This document shows, one piece after another, positions 21,205 through 35,020 of a stretch of DNA of 64,000 nt. The notes under the pieces were generated by a model. That model searched no databases, had not been told where the DNA came from, and was given only the letters and a program-made list of their open reading frames with translations. The stretch is from Hetaerina americana (Eukaryota; Arthropoda; Insecta; Odonata; Calopterygidae), in NCBI GenBank assembly GCA_022747635.1, contig JAKTNV010000020.1, positions 1,835,501-1,899,500 on the forward strand. Reading direction: 5' to 3'. A program made the translations under genes and the position numbers. The first letter of the stretch is position 1. Each line of letters starts with the position of its first letter.

Positions 21205-21268
21205 GTGCCCGGGAATCGAACGCTTCGATTAAACTCCTTATCCACGTCTGGACCACTGCGTCCCACAG
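21205..21268 (-). mobile_element. SINE family A head fragment
   Basis: The minus strand shows TGTGGGACGCAGTGGTCCAG (tRNA-like 5' part with the A box) and CGTTCGATTCCCGGGC (B box). It matches the head of the SINE at 15900-16198, with a shortened central part. The SINE body does not continue. Confidence 0.72.
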
Positions 21269-24149
21269 CAAGATAACAGCAGGCTGGTTGAGGCTTTTGA
21301 ATGCGGGTGTGGAGAAGGATGGGACGTGTGAAGTGGTCGGAAAGGAAAACAAACGAAGAAGCACTGGGCATGGCAGGGGAGGAGACGGAATGTCAGAGAG
21401 GAATCCGTGGAAGGCAGAGATGCAGAACATTTTGATTGATGACTGAACGCTGACGACTGCAATAGAGTGGAGGCAGGGCGATGAAGAGGAGGAGAGCCGA
21501 GTACGGAAGAGAGAAGGCATCCCGCATTGAAAAGCAGTTTATTGCAGAGTTGGGTAAGGGTTTGCGCCTCCATGCTGAGGTCAGGCTGATGGAGGCATGC
21601 CCAGTCCGTGTCTCTCTCCCCAACGCCCAAACGAACGGCAGACTACCGAATGCTAAATTAGTATCTCACACGAGCTGACTGTCCTGAGTCTTTTAACTGC
21701 AAGACATAAGCAAAAGGCCGTTCGGCTATGCGTCGTAAAGTTCGAAGTTTAATTCAAATTGATTTGCCTTTACACTTTGGAAGGGATACCTACGCTGTGA
21801 AATTGTGGGTAATAAAGGTTACTGGGAAACAGCCTGTCAGTTAGTGAAGACCTCCTTCAGACTCTTCACGTCACATACAGTTTTTGCAAGGTGCCGTACT
21901 CCCGAAGCTTCAGGAAATGTGGAAACTATCACTGGGTGATACCCATATGTCGGAATGTACTACATACGTGTTTTTTGTGCGGTGTCTCCCGCTGAACCCA
22001 TCGCCGAGAATGGCTAACTTCTTGCAAAAATCCACTTGAAGTGTATTTATCATATCATATCATAGTCCGGGCTCAGCGCCATGCGACGTTTTCCTGTTCC
22101 CCTAAGTGAAGAAACGCCTTCTTGGAGAGAGCTGCCCATCGTCAGAAGTAGGTGCGGGGGAAATGAAAACGTAGCCTTGTTCAGCGGTTGCCGCAGATGC
22201 AATAACATTCTTACTACATATGCACTAAACATTAGGCTAAAAATAAAGTATAAAATTAATGTTTGCACAATAAGTTATGCAATTGAACAAGGTATGATCT
22301 CTCTTCATTGAACGGTACTTGCACATTAACGCACTAAAAAGTCACGGCCGGTGTGAGAGATGCGTGTGGAGCTCACTTCGTACTAAGGACGAGTGAAAGT
22401 CACCCTTCGACAGACTCTAAAAGGGACTTCCGCTATCAGATCCTTTTTCAGTGCCATCTGCGGTTTTCCTTGTCACGGTACTAGTCAAATTATAAGTTAT
22501 ATTTCACGATTATATACTCTCCCAGAACTCATTTTGTACGTGAGAGTAGAAAATATGATTAACTAGGAAGTGCAAGATGTCCAGTTGAATTCAACTTTTG
22601 TTAATTGGGATGACATGGACTCTTCTCCAGTCGCTTCCGCCATTTTTTCGTTCGATGAGAACTTGCTAATTACGCCCTCTTCAAAAAGCATAATTCTCAA
22701 TGTCAACCCTTTCTACGCTGGGGAGGGGTTCCATGTCAACCCAGGGGATTTGCTAGCACTGGTAGCTTATAGTTTTCCAACTAATTCCTTACGGCACATC
22801 ATCGCATAATTCGTAGGTGCGTCAGTGCCAGGGAGATTTCCGATTGGTTCGGACTATCCGCTCGTGTACATGCCTTCATAACATCTGATTCAGACTATAT
22901 TTAGCGACACTGTCTGGACCCACTTCACCAATTTCGGTTTCTAATGCTTCAACAGCTTGGCCTTCACCCTATGCTTCCCTAACTTAAGATCCAATTGACT
23001 TAGACGTTCCATCAAGTATTTTCAGCGATTTTTTCCTAAATTCGCAGAGAACCAAATCAGTATTGTTTTTGTTCGCTTGAACGCTGCGTTTTGTCTCCTT
23101 TGTTTTCACAGAGTCCGCCTTACGTCATTGCTAGGCCAATGTTGGCCTTTGTACCATGGAGACGTGCAAATCACTGCAATGGCTCCATAAAATGAAAACC
23201 ATTCACGGAAATTGAACTCGGGCCCTGGAATACTGAAGAACGGTATCTTTAATTACTTCCATCACGAAAACCCACTTTCTTCACCCGGAACCCATTGAAA
23301 AATGCGTCACGGACTTTGGCCAAGTTGGCAGTTTTTTTAATGGTTGGCATTTAAGAGTGAGGGAAGTCCAAAAATTTCGTTGCTAAGGAGAGGAGCGGCC
23401 TGCGACGCGAAGTACGTCGACGAGGGCTAATTTCGTAAATGGTGAGGGTAGATGCAGCCAGCATTAAAATTGACTTCCTTTAGTCATACATTGCCCAATG
23501 TTTAGTTCGAGAGAACGTTAAGCATTGAAAAGTGCCATTTTTGCGCTATGTTAATCGACTGCAACCTAATTATATTTTTGAACTGAAAACAAATCGCATC
23601 TTATCAAAACTTTATTATTGTAATCACTACGTCACCGCGCCATGGCTGCATCTTATATGCTTATAAAGATACTATCCTAGAACATAACATTAACTAAGTC
23701 TAGGATGCAAAATCGTAAATCTTACGAAAAATACGATTATAAATCCATAGGGGAGAAAATTACATTCCTAAGATAAACAAAAATTCATATAAATTAAAAT
23801 GATAACAAGCTCTTCAGCCGGGGAACGGAGGGTGATTTTCAAATGAGATTCGCAGAAGAAAGCAAATGAGGAGAGACAATGGTTCGCCATTGCTTCCTCG
23901 ATGAGCTCGGGAGAGGAAGAGGGAAACCCGCGCCAGCGTGGCACGTGCCAAGAAGTCGGATGACCCAAAGACTTAAGACATCTACTGCTTGACTGGATAC
24001 AAGGAAGCGGTTTGTTAACATTTTAATATGAAGTTCACCCTTCTCACACTGCGAGGGCAGGCTGAAAGGAAATGCACGCATGCTTGTACAACACAAACAA
24101 AATGACCTTCAGAAGCGCTCCTGGTAGCATGAGGAAGTAACATTCCCCC
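21269..24149. other. Long non-coding stretch
   Basis: No domain, element or RNA gene was recognised. A B-box-like complement (GAGTTCAATTTCC) near 23211 may be a SINE trace. Frames of 60-130 codons are present on both strands, but they overlap and lack family resemblance. Confidence 0.4.
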
Positions 24150-24860
24150 TCAACATGCATGCGTTGGTTTGAGGTCTTTCAATTCGTCCAGCATATTTTG
24201 AGAAGCGGAAGTATAGAGACGTGTTCTAGTGATATGTCAACACGAGTTTAACAGCGTGACCACTACTGACATTAATCGTCGTTTAAAGGCTGTTTATGGC
24301 GACAATGCTGTTGATAGGTATACTTTGAATTGATGGGTAGTAAAATTTCGTGGTTGCGAGCCTGGAAATCCATAATTGTTGATGAAACTTCTTTTGACTG
24401 TGTTTTGGGATGCTCACCGTGTTAATGTGACCGATTTTCTGGAACGAGGGGCAACGGTAAATTCTTCTCAGTATATCCAGACTCTAAAAACACCTCCGAC
24501 GTCGAGTTTGTCGTGTTAAAGGCAGCAGCCTGGCGCCAGTAATCTCGCAACATGGCAACGCTCGTCCACACGCCTCGTGCGCAACTGGAGTGGCTCTGCG
24601 AAACTTGGAATTTGAACCGACCCCACACCCTCCTTGCTCCCCAGATTTTGCGCCTTGCGATTCTTATTTTTTTCCTCAACTCAAGAGATACCTCGAGGGT
24701 AAGCATTACACCTCGGATGACGAGGTGAAGGCAGCTGTCAAGGCCTGGATCCGAGAAAAGTCGGAAGAGTTTTTCAGTGACGGAATGAAAAAACGTGTTA
24801 CACGTCGGGAGTAATGTGTTAGCCTTAACGTTGATAATGTTGAAAAATAAATATATATGA
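24150..24860 (+). mobile_element. Mariner with internally deleted transposase
   Basis: The N-terminal part reads DINRRLKAVYGDNAVDRYTLN and WVVKFRGCEPGNP (helix-turn-helix, around 24270-24370). It passes almost directly to TVFWDAHRVNVTDFLERGA (about 24400-24450), the block after the first catalytic aspartate. A frame at 24590-24814 then carries the third catalytic block HPPCSPDFAPCDSYFFPQLK and the C-terminus DDEVKAAVKAWIREK. The first catalytic aspartate region and the HHDNA block are missing. The element is a deletion derivative with both coding ends retained. Confidence 0.88.
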
Positions 24861-25854
24861 TATTAAAACTTAAGAAATTTACTTTAACGTAATATTCGCC
24901 CGATCTTGCTATTTGTTTCGTGTGTGGTCTACAAGCATGTGTGCATTACTGACCCACTCAGCTTACCCTCGTGTGAGATATGATCGACAGAAGCACGAGA
25001 GAGAGAGAGCAGTGACTAAATGAGGATAAAATGAAGGAAGAGACGAGGAAGTATTTGAAAGGAATAGCAAAACTGAAGAATGGCGAACGTGGAGGGATGG
25101 GTGAACAGACGGCGAGATGCTCAACTCTTCGTCGTTGCAAAGGACGAAGGCCACGAGCAGAGGCAACCGTCGCTGGAGAGAAGACGGCGGTTGGCCGACT
25201 GGAACATCTTAAATGCGGGCGGAATATGTGACGCCGCTGCAAAGAAGCCTTCAATGACGTTTCACGCGGCAGACGGTGCGGAAAATGGCGAGGACTGCCG
25301 TTTTGTGCGACATACTGTGCTCGTGTTAACACGTTAACGTGGGAAAATCGTAATTTCGAATGTAGACAATGTGAAATGCAAACAAGTGTGATTGCCCTAT
25401 TTGGTATTTCCTCCTTCCGAAATACACACAAAATCCGCCCTTGCCCTATCCATCAAAATAAATGTCCACGCAGTTATATGTAAAAAAAGTACTGATCATT
25501 TCTATTTACAGCTGTACAATTGTAACTGCGTAATCCAAAGTCATAGGCAATGCGGAGTTCCGCCCGTAATTCGAAATTTCAGAAATCGATGAGACAATGT
25601 TTCTAGAAAGTCCCCGGATCGAAATGGACAGAAACGGTTTGACAAGAAGTGATTCCACACACCAGAAGTGCAAGATTCACACTACATATTGTGAAAGGAC
25701 CTGAGGATGAATATCAACCTAATGAGAAAACATGGCCTAAGAAAGAGACAAGCATCAACCGCAATATTTTTCATTATTCTACTGTTTAAAGCCTAACATT
25801 ACTTCTAACTGTGAGAAGTAGCCGCTATAATAAGGGTTTCATATAATGAATGCC
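24861..25854. other. No feature recognised
   Basis: The segment has mixed composition. Overlapping frames at 24958-25431 on both strands lack recognisable domains. Confidence 0.4.
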
Positions 25855-25980
25855 ATAGCAATCAGAATACCATTGTCCGTCCGCGGTAGGGGTAAAAATA
25901 TTCGGGTTAAAATTAGTCTGGTGTGTTCGTTCACCCCCTGCAGCTCACGCTGGCGATGGCCTACAGGGAACTAGCGCATG
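25855..25980 (+). mobile_element. CR1-like LINE 3' tail fragment, diverged
   Basis: The sequence ATACCATTGTCCGTCCGCGG, followed by TCGGGTTAAAATT and CACCCCCTGCAG, aligns base by base with the CR1 3' end at 59865-60005. The terminal hairpin segment is degraded here (GGCGATGGCCTACAGGG). No coding sequence accompanies it beyond a few codons, so it is a severely 5' truncated copy. Confidence 0.65.
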
Positions 25981-28239
25981 GATTAAATTAAAGAATTTCT
26001 CAAGAACTATTTTGACTCCTTACCACTCTTGGACAATTATATTTTTAGCTGGCTCAATCAAACTCTCAGATCTTATACGCACATGACCCATTCTTCCGTC
26101 TTAAGGTGAGGTTTATAATATGATTACTCTAAACGTCTGTGCGTAGAAAAGAGAAGTTCGTCAATTTTGACGAAGGATTTTGACTAAATTTCCATCTCCG
26201 ATTCAGAGGGCTTCCCGCTTCATCTCCAGAAATGAATTGCGAACGCATTCAGGGAGAGGGGCGCGTTTGGCCGACGGCGGGGCGCACCCTTCCACCCAGG
26301 GGCCATCGCATCGCCCGCCGCCGCCCCACATGGCCCGAGGCGGCGTGCACGTGGATCCACGGCCGCTCCTGTTCGCCAGAGACCCTCTTTCGCTTTGCAT
26401 TTTCAAATGTTCGTGGCGACCGACGGTGGACGCTGGATGCAGAATGGCCGACGCCATTAATCCGTCTCCGCACCCATCGATGGGGAAGAGTTCACAGATT
26501 CCACTCCTCAGTTTGTCTAATTCGTTCGGGGATTAAACATACTCCCCTGTAATGCAATCCAGCACCGTTCAAGAGGTGATTACGGGGGTTTTTCGATGAA
26601 ATCTCACGAAGGAAGAAACCTGCCCGAGTGAAAAGTAAACTGAGCACTTTTCCCTCTCTCGAATCCGACCATCCCTCGGTCGGAACCCTTCCCACGCGGA
26701 AGGGCGATGCTCGAGGGGGGTCAAATGGGAGCATGCGCGCCAGTTCATGTAAGGGGAGGGGGGCGGCGGGACATAATCGATCGGCCTCTCGCGAGCACAC
26801 GAGGCAGGGGGGGCGGGAGGGGGGTCGCACGAGTACGGGGCGAAGGGGGGGGGCGAAGAAGGTAGGAAGGACGTAATAAGGAAGCAAAGGAAAAGGACAA
26901 GGAAGTGCGATGCTGGAGGCCTCCCCATTTCTCGTGTCCTTCCTCCCTCCCATCTGACCCCTCCCGCACACTCCTCCGCAGCGAACGGTGGCAACAGAGG
27001 GGGGGGGGCGCGAACCCTCGGACGGACATTTTCTTCCCGCAGCGCCGTCTCCCCGAGGAACGCTTTGCGACCCCGGGGCCGCTCCTCGTACCTCCTCCCT
27101 ATCACCCTGACATCGAATTTCTCCTTTTCCCTGAAAGCTACACGCCTCGTCACGGATCCCGGCGGGATTTCTTGATCGCATCACGCTAACGGTGCAAGTG
27201 GTTTCACGTCCGAATTTCGCCCAAATTATGTCTTCTACACTTTAAGTGTCGATTGAGCACCTACTCAGAAATCTGTCGACAATGTTGTTCGCTTGGTGGA
27301 GGAAATGGCCACCATGGCAAACGAGTGATAACTCGGGCATGGGGAGTGTTTTCAACCGCTGTGTTTCAACCATTACATTTTTAAATTCGTCGCGCTTGTT
27401 ATTTACGAGTATAATCTCGTCTCTTAAAATATTTTTCAAATAGGAGATAGTTCCCAAGTGGAACGCGAGCTGTGATGAGTCATATGCGGTTAATGCTCAG
27501 GGCAAGGGGAACAAAGTATACAGGGCGCAGGGAAAGGTACCACTGGGCAAAGCCTGAGACTGCTGGATTTGCCTGGAAAGAGTTGACTCTAGCGGGGACG
27601 AAAATGGAAATGAACGGAAAGGCAAATTTCTTACCTATTCAGTCATTACAGACGAGGCATCCAAGCCAGGATTAGTATTTTAGCATACACAAAAAAATAG
27701 CACATGTTACTGCCATGTTCATCCTGAAATTTGAAATATTTTTCTAACCCACTACGCATTTAAATGACTCGAAATGCGGGCAATACTTGTGCTGTCCCCA
27801 TCGAAGGAACGGCCAGCCGAAGCATGAATGCAATATAAATGATCATGATTGATGCTCCTCTCTCTCTCCCGTGACTTCCCGTCTGCCATCAGGCATCCGA
27901 ATTGAGAGAACGCCCCCAAAGAGCACCCGGTGAGAGTCAAAATGTGAGTCAATCGGAGTGGGAGAGGTGGGAATCATTACATTAAACGGAACCTTGCCAC
28001 GTGTGAATGCTTCGACTCCATAAGTACTCATAAAACCTGTTCTCCTCGACATTTTTCTCGTATTTCATGGCATCTATTTTTAATGTTCCAGGGATAATAG
28101 CGAATGTCATAGACATTTGGAACCCAAGAACTTTATTTGAATAGTATAGGGCCGTGATATGATTGATCGTTAGAATGAATTATCTGTCCCAGGATCGGTG
28201 AGTAGCTCTAGCCATTTATCTATGCCTCATTCCAATTTA
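25981..28239. other. Non-coding, with a GC-rich island at about 26230-27180
   Basis: The island is CpG-dense, with long purine runs on the plus strand. The longest frame (230 codons on the minus strand) is a low-complexity Pro/Arg/Gly translation that overlaps frames on both strands, so I do not call it a gene. Outside the island the sequence is ordinary AT-rich DNA. Confidence 0.45.
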
Positions 28240-28264
28240 ATATATAAATATATATATATATATC
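28240..28264. repeat. Short (TA)n tract
   Basis: About ten TA units with one interruption, not next to a recognised element. Confidence 0.8.
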
Positions 28265-30139
28265 TTCATTCCCCAAAAAGATTCTTGTATCGCAATTAAC
28301 TGTTATAGATATCATCACCATAATCGGCAAATTCAATCTAAAGATTGTTTCACTAACCCCCGCTATTATTCTCCAATCGGTGTTTATTGCCCCCCCCCCC
28401 GACAGTTTCACTGTTTTAAGTCCTCCTGTAGTTGTCCCGGAGGCACTTGTCTGGAGTTCTTCTTCCTGACCCTCCACTTCAAGTTTCCTTCTATTATATG
28501 CATTTCATATCAGAAGGAAACTAATCCATTGTGCTTCAAGGTGTGTCCGATCCGTCTACTTCTTCTTTGCCGTAAAGTTCTCCCCATTTGGTCCCTCCCT
28601 CTTCTGCATGTCGAATAGGCTCGTCATAGAAATATGAATGCGTGACATGTTGGTTTCCGTCCGATCCTCGATGCATGTGAACGCCGAGATATATTGTCTT
28701 TTTATCGAGGGCGGTCGGAGGGAACAGAATTGTTGCCGACACACATTCCGTAGTCGGCAGCGGGCGTCGTCCTCGGCGTCGGGACGGCGCAAACGCCCTC
28801 GCGTGGCGTGCGTCGGTTCGGGGGGGGGGGGGGGGAGGGGGGGGAGGGGAGGGCAGCGGCCCCCTGCAACGCGGTCGACGGTGTCGCCTTAGTTCGCCGC
28901 ACTTCCACACGTCGCGTCGCCACTGTACTGAAGCATGCGCTCCAGCGAGCCCCCCCCCCCCCCTGTACACCCTCACGTGGCGTCGAGACACTGTATCTTG
29001 TTAAAAGTGAACAGGTATATGAATCTATTGTCCTCGGCTGCGATGATGCTGCTGCGCTGGCTGAGAGGCGAGGGCATTAAACAAGGGTTTTCGGCGCCGA
29101 GTTGAAATTATCTCATCATTCAATCCGTTGTTATTATAACAGAGTAATTAATAAATTCATGGATTTTCGTTACTCGTGCTCAAAAAATGATTACATAACT
29201 CACATCAATTCATCAATATATAATATATTCACGCATATTTGTGCAATTAATAATGTATGATATGCTTCGTTTAATTACGTGGATTACATTTCGTTTTGTT
29301 TCGTTTCACTGCAAGTGCAAGTTCGCACGTAACAAATCATTGAATGTGTGAAAAGATTCGCAATTTTTCACGAGTAATTTTTTTCTGGTTCTTGCACACC
29401 GTGTATTTTCCTCAACGATTTCACGCCAATGGTTAGTGTTCTAATTAATCAACAACTTGTGAGTTTTTGTTAATTAACAAATTGTTGATTTTTTCTCTCA
29501 CATCTTAATCCAGGGTTTATAATTTTTAAGTATTGGTCCGCCGCGGCTCCCCCTTCATCCTCGGACGATCGAACTGCCCGCTTCCAATCTGCTTCCCCTG
29601 CATCGAACACGCGTCGCCTTGCGCCTGCATCTCGTACGCCTTCCTCTCGTCTTTCACCTTCTCTCTATACTTTCGTCAATTAGAAAGACCTTCCGTTAAC
29701 TGCCGTGTCTCAGGGTATTCCATTTGCCTCTTCCTCCAGCAAGTGGTGCCCCCTGCACACTTCTCTCGCTCTTCGAAGCACTCCTCTTCTTCTCAATCCT
29801 ATTAATTAGCATGATCATTCTTATGAACTTTTCACGCCATCTTGAATTTTTAACTTTTATCCTAGGTTTACATTCTTCTTAAATTCAATCGGTATATATC
29901 TTCACCGGCATTTCATTCAATGCCAGTAGGTCTTGTAGGCTACTTCAGCCAATGTCTGTATGGAAAAAGATGAGAGACTGGTCTTCCTGCGCGGGAACTG
30001 CTTAACAGTTCACAATCAGTGAGGTGGCGCCTTCCAGTGGCGTCTGAGAGAAGTAAAATAGACTTACTCGTGGCCCTATCTCGATTTATCTCCGCACAAC
30101 AGCGATTCTTGCCTGAGCTTGCTTGCTGTACAAATCCTT
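28265..30139. other. Non-coding stretch with a GC-rich island
   Basis: No gene or element was recognised apart from the homopolymer runs listed separately. A short inverted repeat (ATCAACAACTTGT / ACAAATTGTTGAT) lies at about 29447-29490. Confidence 0.4.
28820..28854 (+). repeat. G-run cluster
   Basis: Thirty-five bases are almost entirely G, interrupted by single A bases. C-runs lie nearby at 28390-28400 and 28950-28963. The G tract could form G-quadruplexes. It lies in a GC-rich island (about 28700-28990). Confidence 0.9.
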
Positions 30140-31200
30140 CGGTTGGTGAGTGTGAACAGGTTAGAGAAGCAGCGCGTGTGCATTGAATTTGGTTTTAACC
30201 TGGGGAAAATTGTTACTGAAACTTATGCAATGATTTAAGAGACATTGGGCAGTGAATCTATGAGTCGGGCCTAGCGTTTTAGTTGGCACAACCGCTTCCA
30301 GTCTGGAAAAACAACGACCGATGAATAATCGAGAATTGGACGACCATCAACGTCAATAAACCACGCCCACATCAACAGTGCGTATGATATAGGGGGGGCA
30401 AACCGTATGGCAACTGTCAGGGAGATTGCCAATGAAGTTGATATAGTTAGTGTTGCATCATGTTCCAGCATTTTGACAGGAATTGCGGGCATGCAGCGCA
30501 TAGCGTCCTCATTGGTGCCACGAGTGTTAACGGATGGGCAGAGGCAAAAACGTCTTGACATCAGACAAGAACTGCTCGATCGTTCAAACGACGATCGAAA
30601 CCTCTTGAAAACAATTGTCACAGGCGACGAATCCTAAGTTTATGGTTTTCATAAAGAAGCCAAAGGCCAGTCTCCACAGTTGAAGACGGGGCCATCTGCC
30701 CCACCACCCAATGAAGCTCGGATGTTGCGATCGAGCGTGAAGGTGATGTTGATCGTTTTCTTCGATCTGGAAGGGATTATTAATCATGAATATGTCCCCA
30801 AAAAGTGAATGGGCAGGACTATACAGAGGCTATGAGAAGGGTAAGACCCGCCATATTGCGGAAGAGACCACGAATGTGGAAAAACAAGTATTGATGCTTT
30901 CATCACGACAACACAGCGGCGCACGCATCATTGATTGTTTACAACTTTTCGGTTAAAATACTACAACCCCCCAGCCACCCTTCTCCCCTAATCTTGCTCC
31001 AACGGATTTTTTTCTTATTTAGTAACTTCAAATTCACTTTGAAAGGACGCCGATTTGAAACTATCGAAGGCCCCAACAAAATGGTATCGCAGACTCAAAG
31101 GCTATCCTGAAAGAAGCGTTCCAGGCGGCATTCGAAAGCTTGAAAAAACGCTGGGAGCTTTGTACCCACGGCCCATGCCTGTATGTTAAATTTGATAAGT
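30140..31200 (+). mobile_element. Mariner, near full-length coding region, frameshifted
   Basis: This is the most complete mariner in the window. The N-terminus reads RLEKQRVCIEFGFNLGK near 30160. The linker is split by stops. A frame at 30407-30637 reads MATVREIANEVDIVSVASC, then LVPRVLTDGQRQKRLDIRQE and LLKTIVTGDES, the first catalytic block. After a stop the frame continues with SVKVMLIVFFDLEG. The HHDN block and the third catalytic block near 30990 lie in other frames. The C-terminus has KEAFQAAFESLKKRWELC. Several stops and frameshifts make it inactive. Terminal inverted repeats were not resolved. Confidence 0.9.
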
Positions 31201-32650
31201 GTAATTAAAGGGTAACTAATACAATCTGTACAACCTGTCTTATCTTTTTTAGAGCAGACCTTGACCGGACCAACCCTCCATCCGCAATCTCGTGGATGCA
31301 GTCAATGGTTCGAATCTCAGCCACGAGTTCCCTCCCATATGATCATAAAACGATAAATATTATTATTAAATTACATATTATAAATATTATAAGAAAGACT
31401 AACGTTGAACACACAACTCAAAGAAGACGACGACACATTGGTTGCTTTAAACGCGAAGAAATCTGCGCTCTCTTCGCCCGCAAGAGGAGTTCCTTGATGA
31501 TTCCCGTCACTTTGAAGAGTGATCAGGTCGATCTCATCCTCGCTCCGATAAATATGAATCACTATTATGACTTAGTAATACTTCATTATACGAGCACACT
31601 TAAGAACCTTGAATGTAGACTTATTACTGGCGCACGAATTCATAGGAGTAGGCCTTGGAGCATATTTCTAAATGGGCCCCTACAGTAAAATAAGGCTCCA
31701 ACTGTTCATTAGTCACACAATGTTTAGAACCTGCATTCTTAATTTGTCCATTTTGAATCGTGTGCGAAGGAAGCCAGCGTCCGCCTCCAGCATGAGCTGG
31801 ACTCTCCGTATGCGATATTGGGCCGTTCGGGCGGGGTAGGGCCGTTCAAATGGTCATGGGTGCCGTAGTGATTTGCAAGGGGCGAGCGGGAAGAGGCGTG
31901 GAGAGGTGATCGGGAGGGGCACGGCCGTGAGCGGGCGGAGTGGGAGGTGAGGAGGGGGGAGGACCAGGGGCCGAGATGCGTAAGAAAGGGGTCGAAGGGA
32001 AGTGGAAACTGAAACGAAGGGCGTAGGACCGTGGTTGCAAGGCGGGGGCGAGGAAAACTTTCTTCATTCGGCACTACCCCATGCATTATTATTCATATTC
32101 AGATCTCCTCAAATAACGATCTTCAAATAATTTCGCTGTCGTCACCTACATGAGGAGCTCAGAGTGTTGCATGGCCTGAGCGAGTGGTTCAACAAATAAA
32201 GCAAATAATTGAATGCATTATATTTTTCCAAGTGATTTAATGATGAAACAAAATAAGTGCCCTGACATGTTACACATTTTCCTCAAAGTGAGCCGTGGAC
32301 AAAATATACCTGAAATATTCAAATGCATTATCAGTTAGTCGTTGAATGCTAGTTACAGGGCATGATCTTTTCTAAATAAAAGTACCTTTCACAATATGGA
32401 TAATTTGGGATACAAGAAATGGTATGGCCGATGTGGAGAACAAGGAATGCAGAAATAAGATCGTCAATGATGGAACCCCGAAATGAATTCCAACCTCATG
32501 ACACATCCGCCGCAAACGCATTTATATTAGGAAAGAGCAAAACAATACTGACAATATGAACACAAAGAGAGTATATAAACCCGTAAAAATTCCATTTTAA
32601 ACGTACGATCTTTTTAAATTTGGAAATTAGACCGATGCAGTTTTATATAT
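31201..32650. other. Non-coding, with a GC-rich island at about 31750-32060
   Basis: A B-box-like motif (GGTTCGAATCTC) near 31307 may be a SINE remnant. The island is rich in purine runs and has no believable frame. The remainder is AT-rich. Confidence 0.4.
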
Positions 32651-32700
32651 TTATTTATCATTAGTCCGAAAACAGCACATTTTGACCTTAACATCGGACT
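32651..32700 (-). mobile_element. SINE family B 3' end fragment
   Basis: On the minus strand this matches the tail of the SINE at 46228-46430: AGTCCGATGTTAAGGTC, then GTGCTGTTTTCGGACTAAT, ending in an AATAAATA-rich tail. The head with promoter boxes is absent. AGTCCGA and TCGGACT can pair as a terminal hairpin. Confidence 0.72.
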
Positions 32701-34945
32701 ATCATCAATGATAACAGTGATCACATTGACAAACACCCAATCCCTTGGCGCATCATACACGCAATTACATAGCGGCAACTATTTATCTTGATAAAGTTTG
32801 GACAGAGCACTTTTCCGCAGAATAAATTTTTTGTGAAAAGCGTTAAACCCTAACTTGAATAAGGATTCCCTCCACTGCATTAACCCTGGAACTGGGTATC
32901 CTATAATAAATGGCTTCAATATATATGGACGAGACAAAATATTACAAAAATGTACGCATACAATACCACCATATAGTTGACGCGTATTGGTATTTTGTAG
33001 TGTGAAGACAAATGAAACACGATTCCAACAATGCAATGGCGACCGTATGGATGAAAATGCTCATGAATTGAATGGGGATCGCCCCTGACCGGAGGAGGAA
33101 GGGGGGGGAGGAGATCAGGATAGAAAACGCGGTGGAGAAGAAAAACCCGAACTGGCCGGAGCTGCTTCTGGAGATCGGCGGTCTTCCCACGGACGGCTAT
33201 CACGGAGGGAAGAACGCGTGGAAAGTAGTACCGAGAGCGAAAGAGTGGCCTTTGGGATCTAACATTTGATGGCGGATGCATCCCCACATGTTTCGCTGGA
33301 ACGAGGGCAATCTGTCAGCGAGGACGGAGCGATACAGAAAACCAATCCGTCTGGTTTGCGATTGGCCGGTCGCTATCGATTGCGCACTTATCATTGGGCG
33401 AGCACTTAATAGAACGAAAGCCCAACTCTTCCCATTGCTCGCGCGGGAAACAAATGATATGGAGACCAATTTGGATTTCGGGATCGGTGTCCTCTCTCTC
33501 TCAACGAGGCCTCCGTGGCATCGGTATCACCAGCAAATGGCAAGTCATCGTCACCGCTGGCCTTCGCAGCGAGGCCTGGTGGCACACTTCCTTCCCGCGC
33601 CATCCATGCCGCCAGCCCAGACGCGTGCCACCCCTGGTCACCGGAGATGCGGGAACGCACCACTCCCGTTCCCCACAACTGCCCTCGCTCCAAATGATGC
33701 TTTAACGCAGTCAATTGACGTCAATGGTATGGACTGCTGCCACTGAAGACTATAATGCACGTCATCCCACGCGTGATTCAATTTCGCTCCTCCAAGAAAA
33801 AGAGTGCGGTGGGTTGGAATTATCGATGGGCGGCATCAACCGAGCGGCCTCCACTCACTTCCCAGCAGACGAGCGAGTTTAATGGCGCTCCGACATATAA
33901 GGAGAAAACGCCGGGAGTCGACTGACCCCCGACGCGTGGCGTCGCCAGGGCCGAGGGTGCTCGCGCCGCGATGGAAGGGACCATTCGCCCTACTCAATCT
34001 TTCTCGCCGACCGCCATTTCAGCCGAATCTTTTGTTCCTCATAACGGCCAATCCGCAGTGTGGACAATTATCGGCAGATGAATTATTTCTTAGAAAATGG
34101 CGCTACGGTGTGCGAAGCCACTCTGCATTATGCTTACTTGCCGACGATGATTCGCACTCCATCGTTTGCTCTCTGTCGCACCACATTCATGCCATGGCGA
34201 AGGGTTTTTCAAATTCGTTTCCAAAAAGATGAGGTATTGAGATTGAAGAAGAAAATACTTGTTCTTTTCTCAATGCTCCTCCTACTTATAGCTCGCCCAA
34301 ATCCCTGCATCTGCAGACAAGTAGAGCGGAGCGACATTCAGTCGGATTGAGACTGACGTCTTTGGTATATTTTTGGACCGTTGACACAATTCAGATCGAG
34401 TGTCTGCGCGCGTGAACTTGCGTGGGTCGGAGATGCGATGACTTCGGGAGGAGTCCTTGCACCCGACTCCCAGAGGCATAATGACGTTATCTGAACGACA
34501 TGCCCACGTTAATCATTTCAGGGCCCTCGGAGGAGGAATCAATTTTTTGGCCAAAAGGAACGAAATACGTACGTGTAGGGAATCTTCTTGTTGAAAGAAG
34601 CACCCTCTGTACACATTCTAATCCCTACCGTTACTTAAATAAGGGTATTAACCGTTTCAGTTCATTTACGGCCCATCACGAAATCCACCCATTTGGTTTT
34701 GGGTGTAATGCACAATGGTGTCGTTTTTGAAACATTTTCAAAATGTCAGAATTATCGAGTTCTCACAGCCTAGGAGTCTTCAAGAGACAGCCAAAAATGT
34801 AAGACGTTGTTTATTTTGGACGGCAGGCTGGGTAGTCCTAAACTGTCTCAAGTGAAGCATGCGGTAATTAACAATTCCTATTATTAAATTTGAAAATTAA
34901 GTTCTAAACTTTACTTTCCTATTCACATACTCGTATCGTATTTGA

Positions 34946-34947
<2 letters not shown>
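32701..34947. other. Non-coding, with a GC-rich island at about 33050-34020
   Basis: Many overlapping frames occur on both strands in the island. None shows a recognisable domain or consistent coding character. Confidence 0.4.
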
Positions 34948-35010
<63 letters not shown>

Positions 35011-35020
35011 ATGTATATAA
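34948..35020. repeat. (TA)n microsatellite
   Basis: About 28 TA units are followed by a short GTGTGTATG tail. No element was recognised on either side. Confidence 0.95.

Noticed and set aside
26492..27184. 230-codon minus-strand frame in a GC-rich island
   Set aside because: Same reasons: biased composition, overlapping frames, no recognisable domain.
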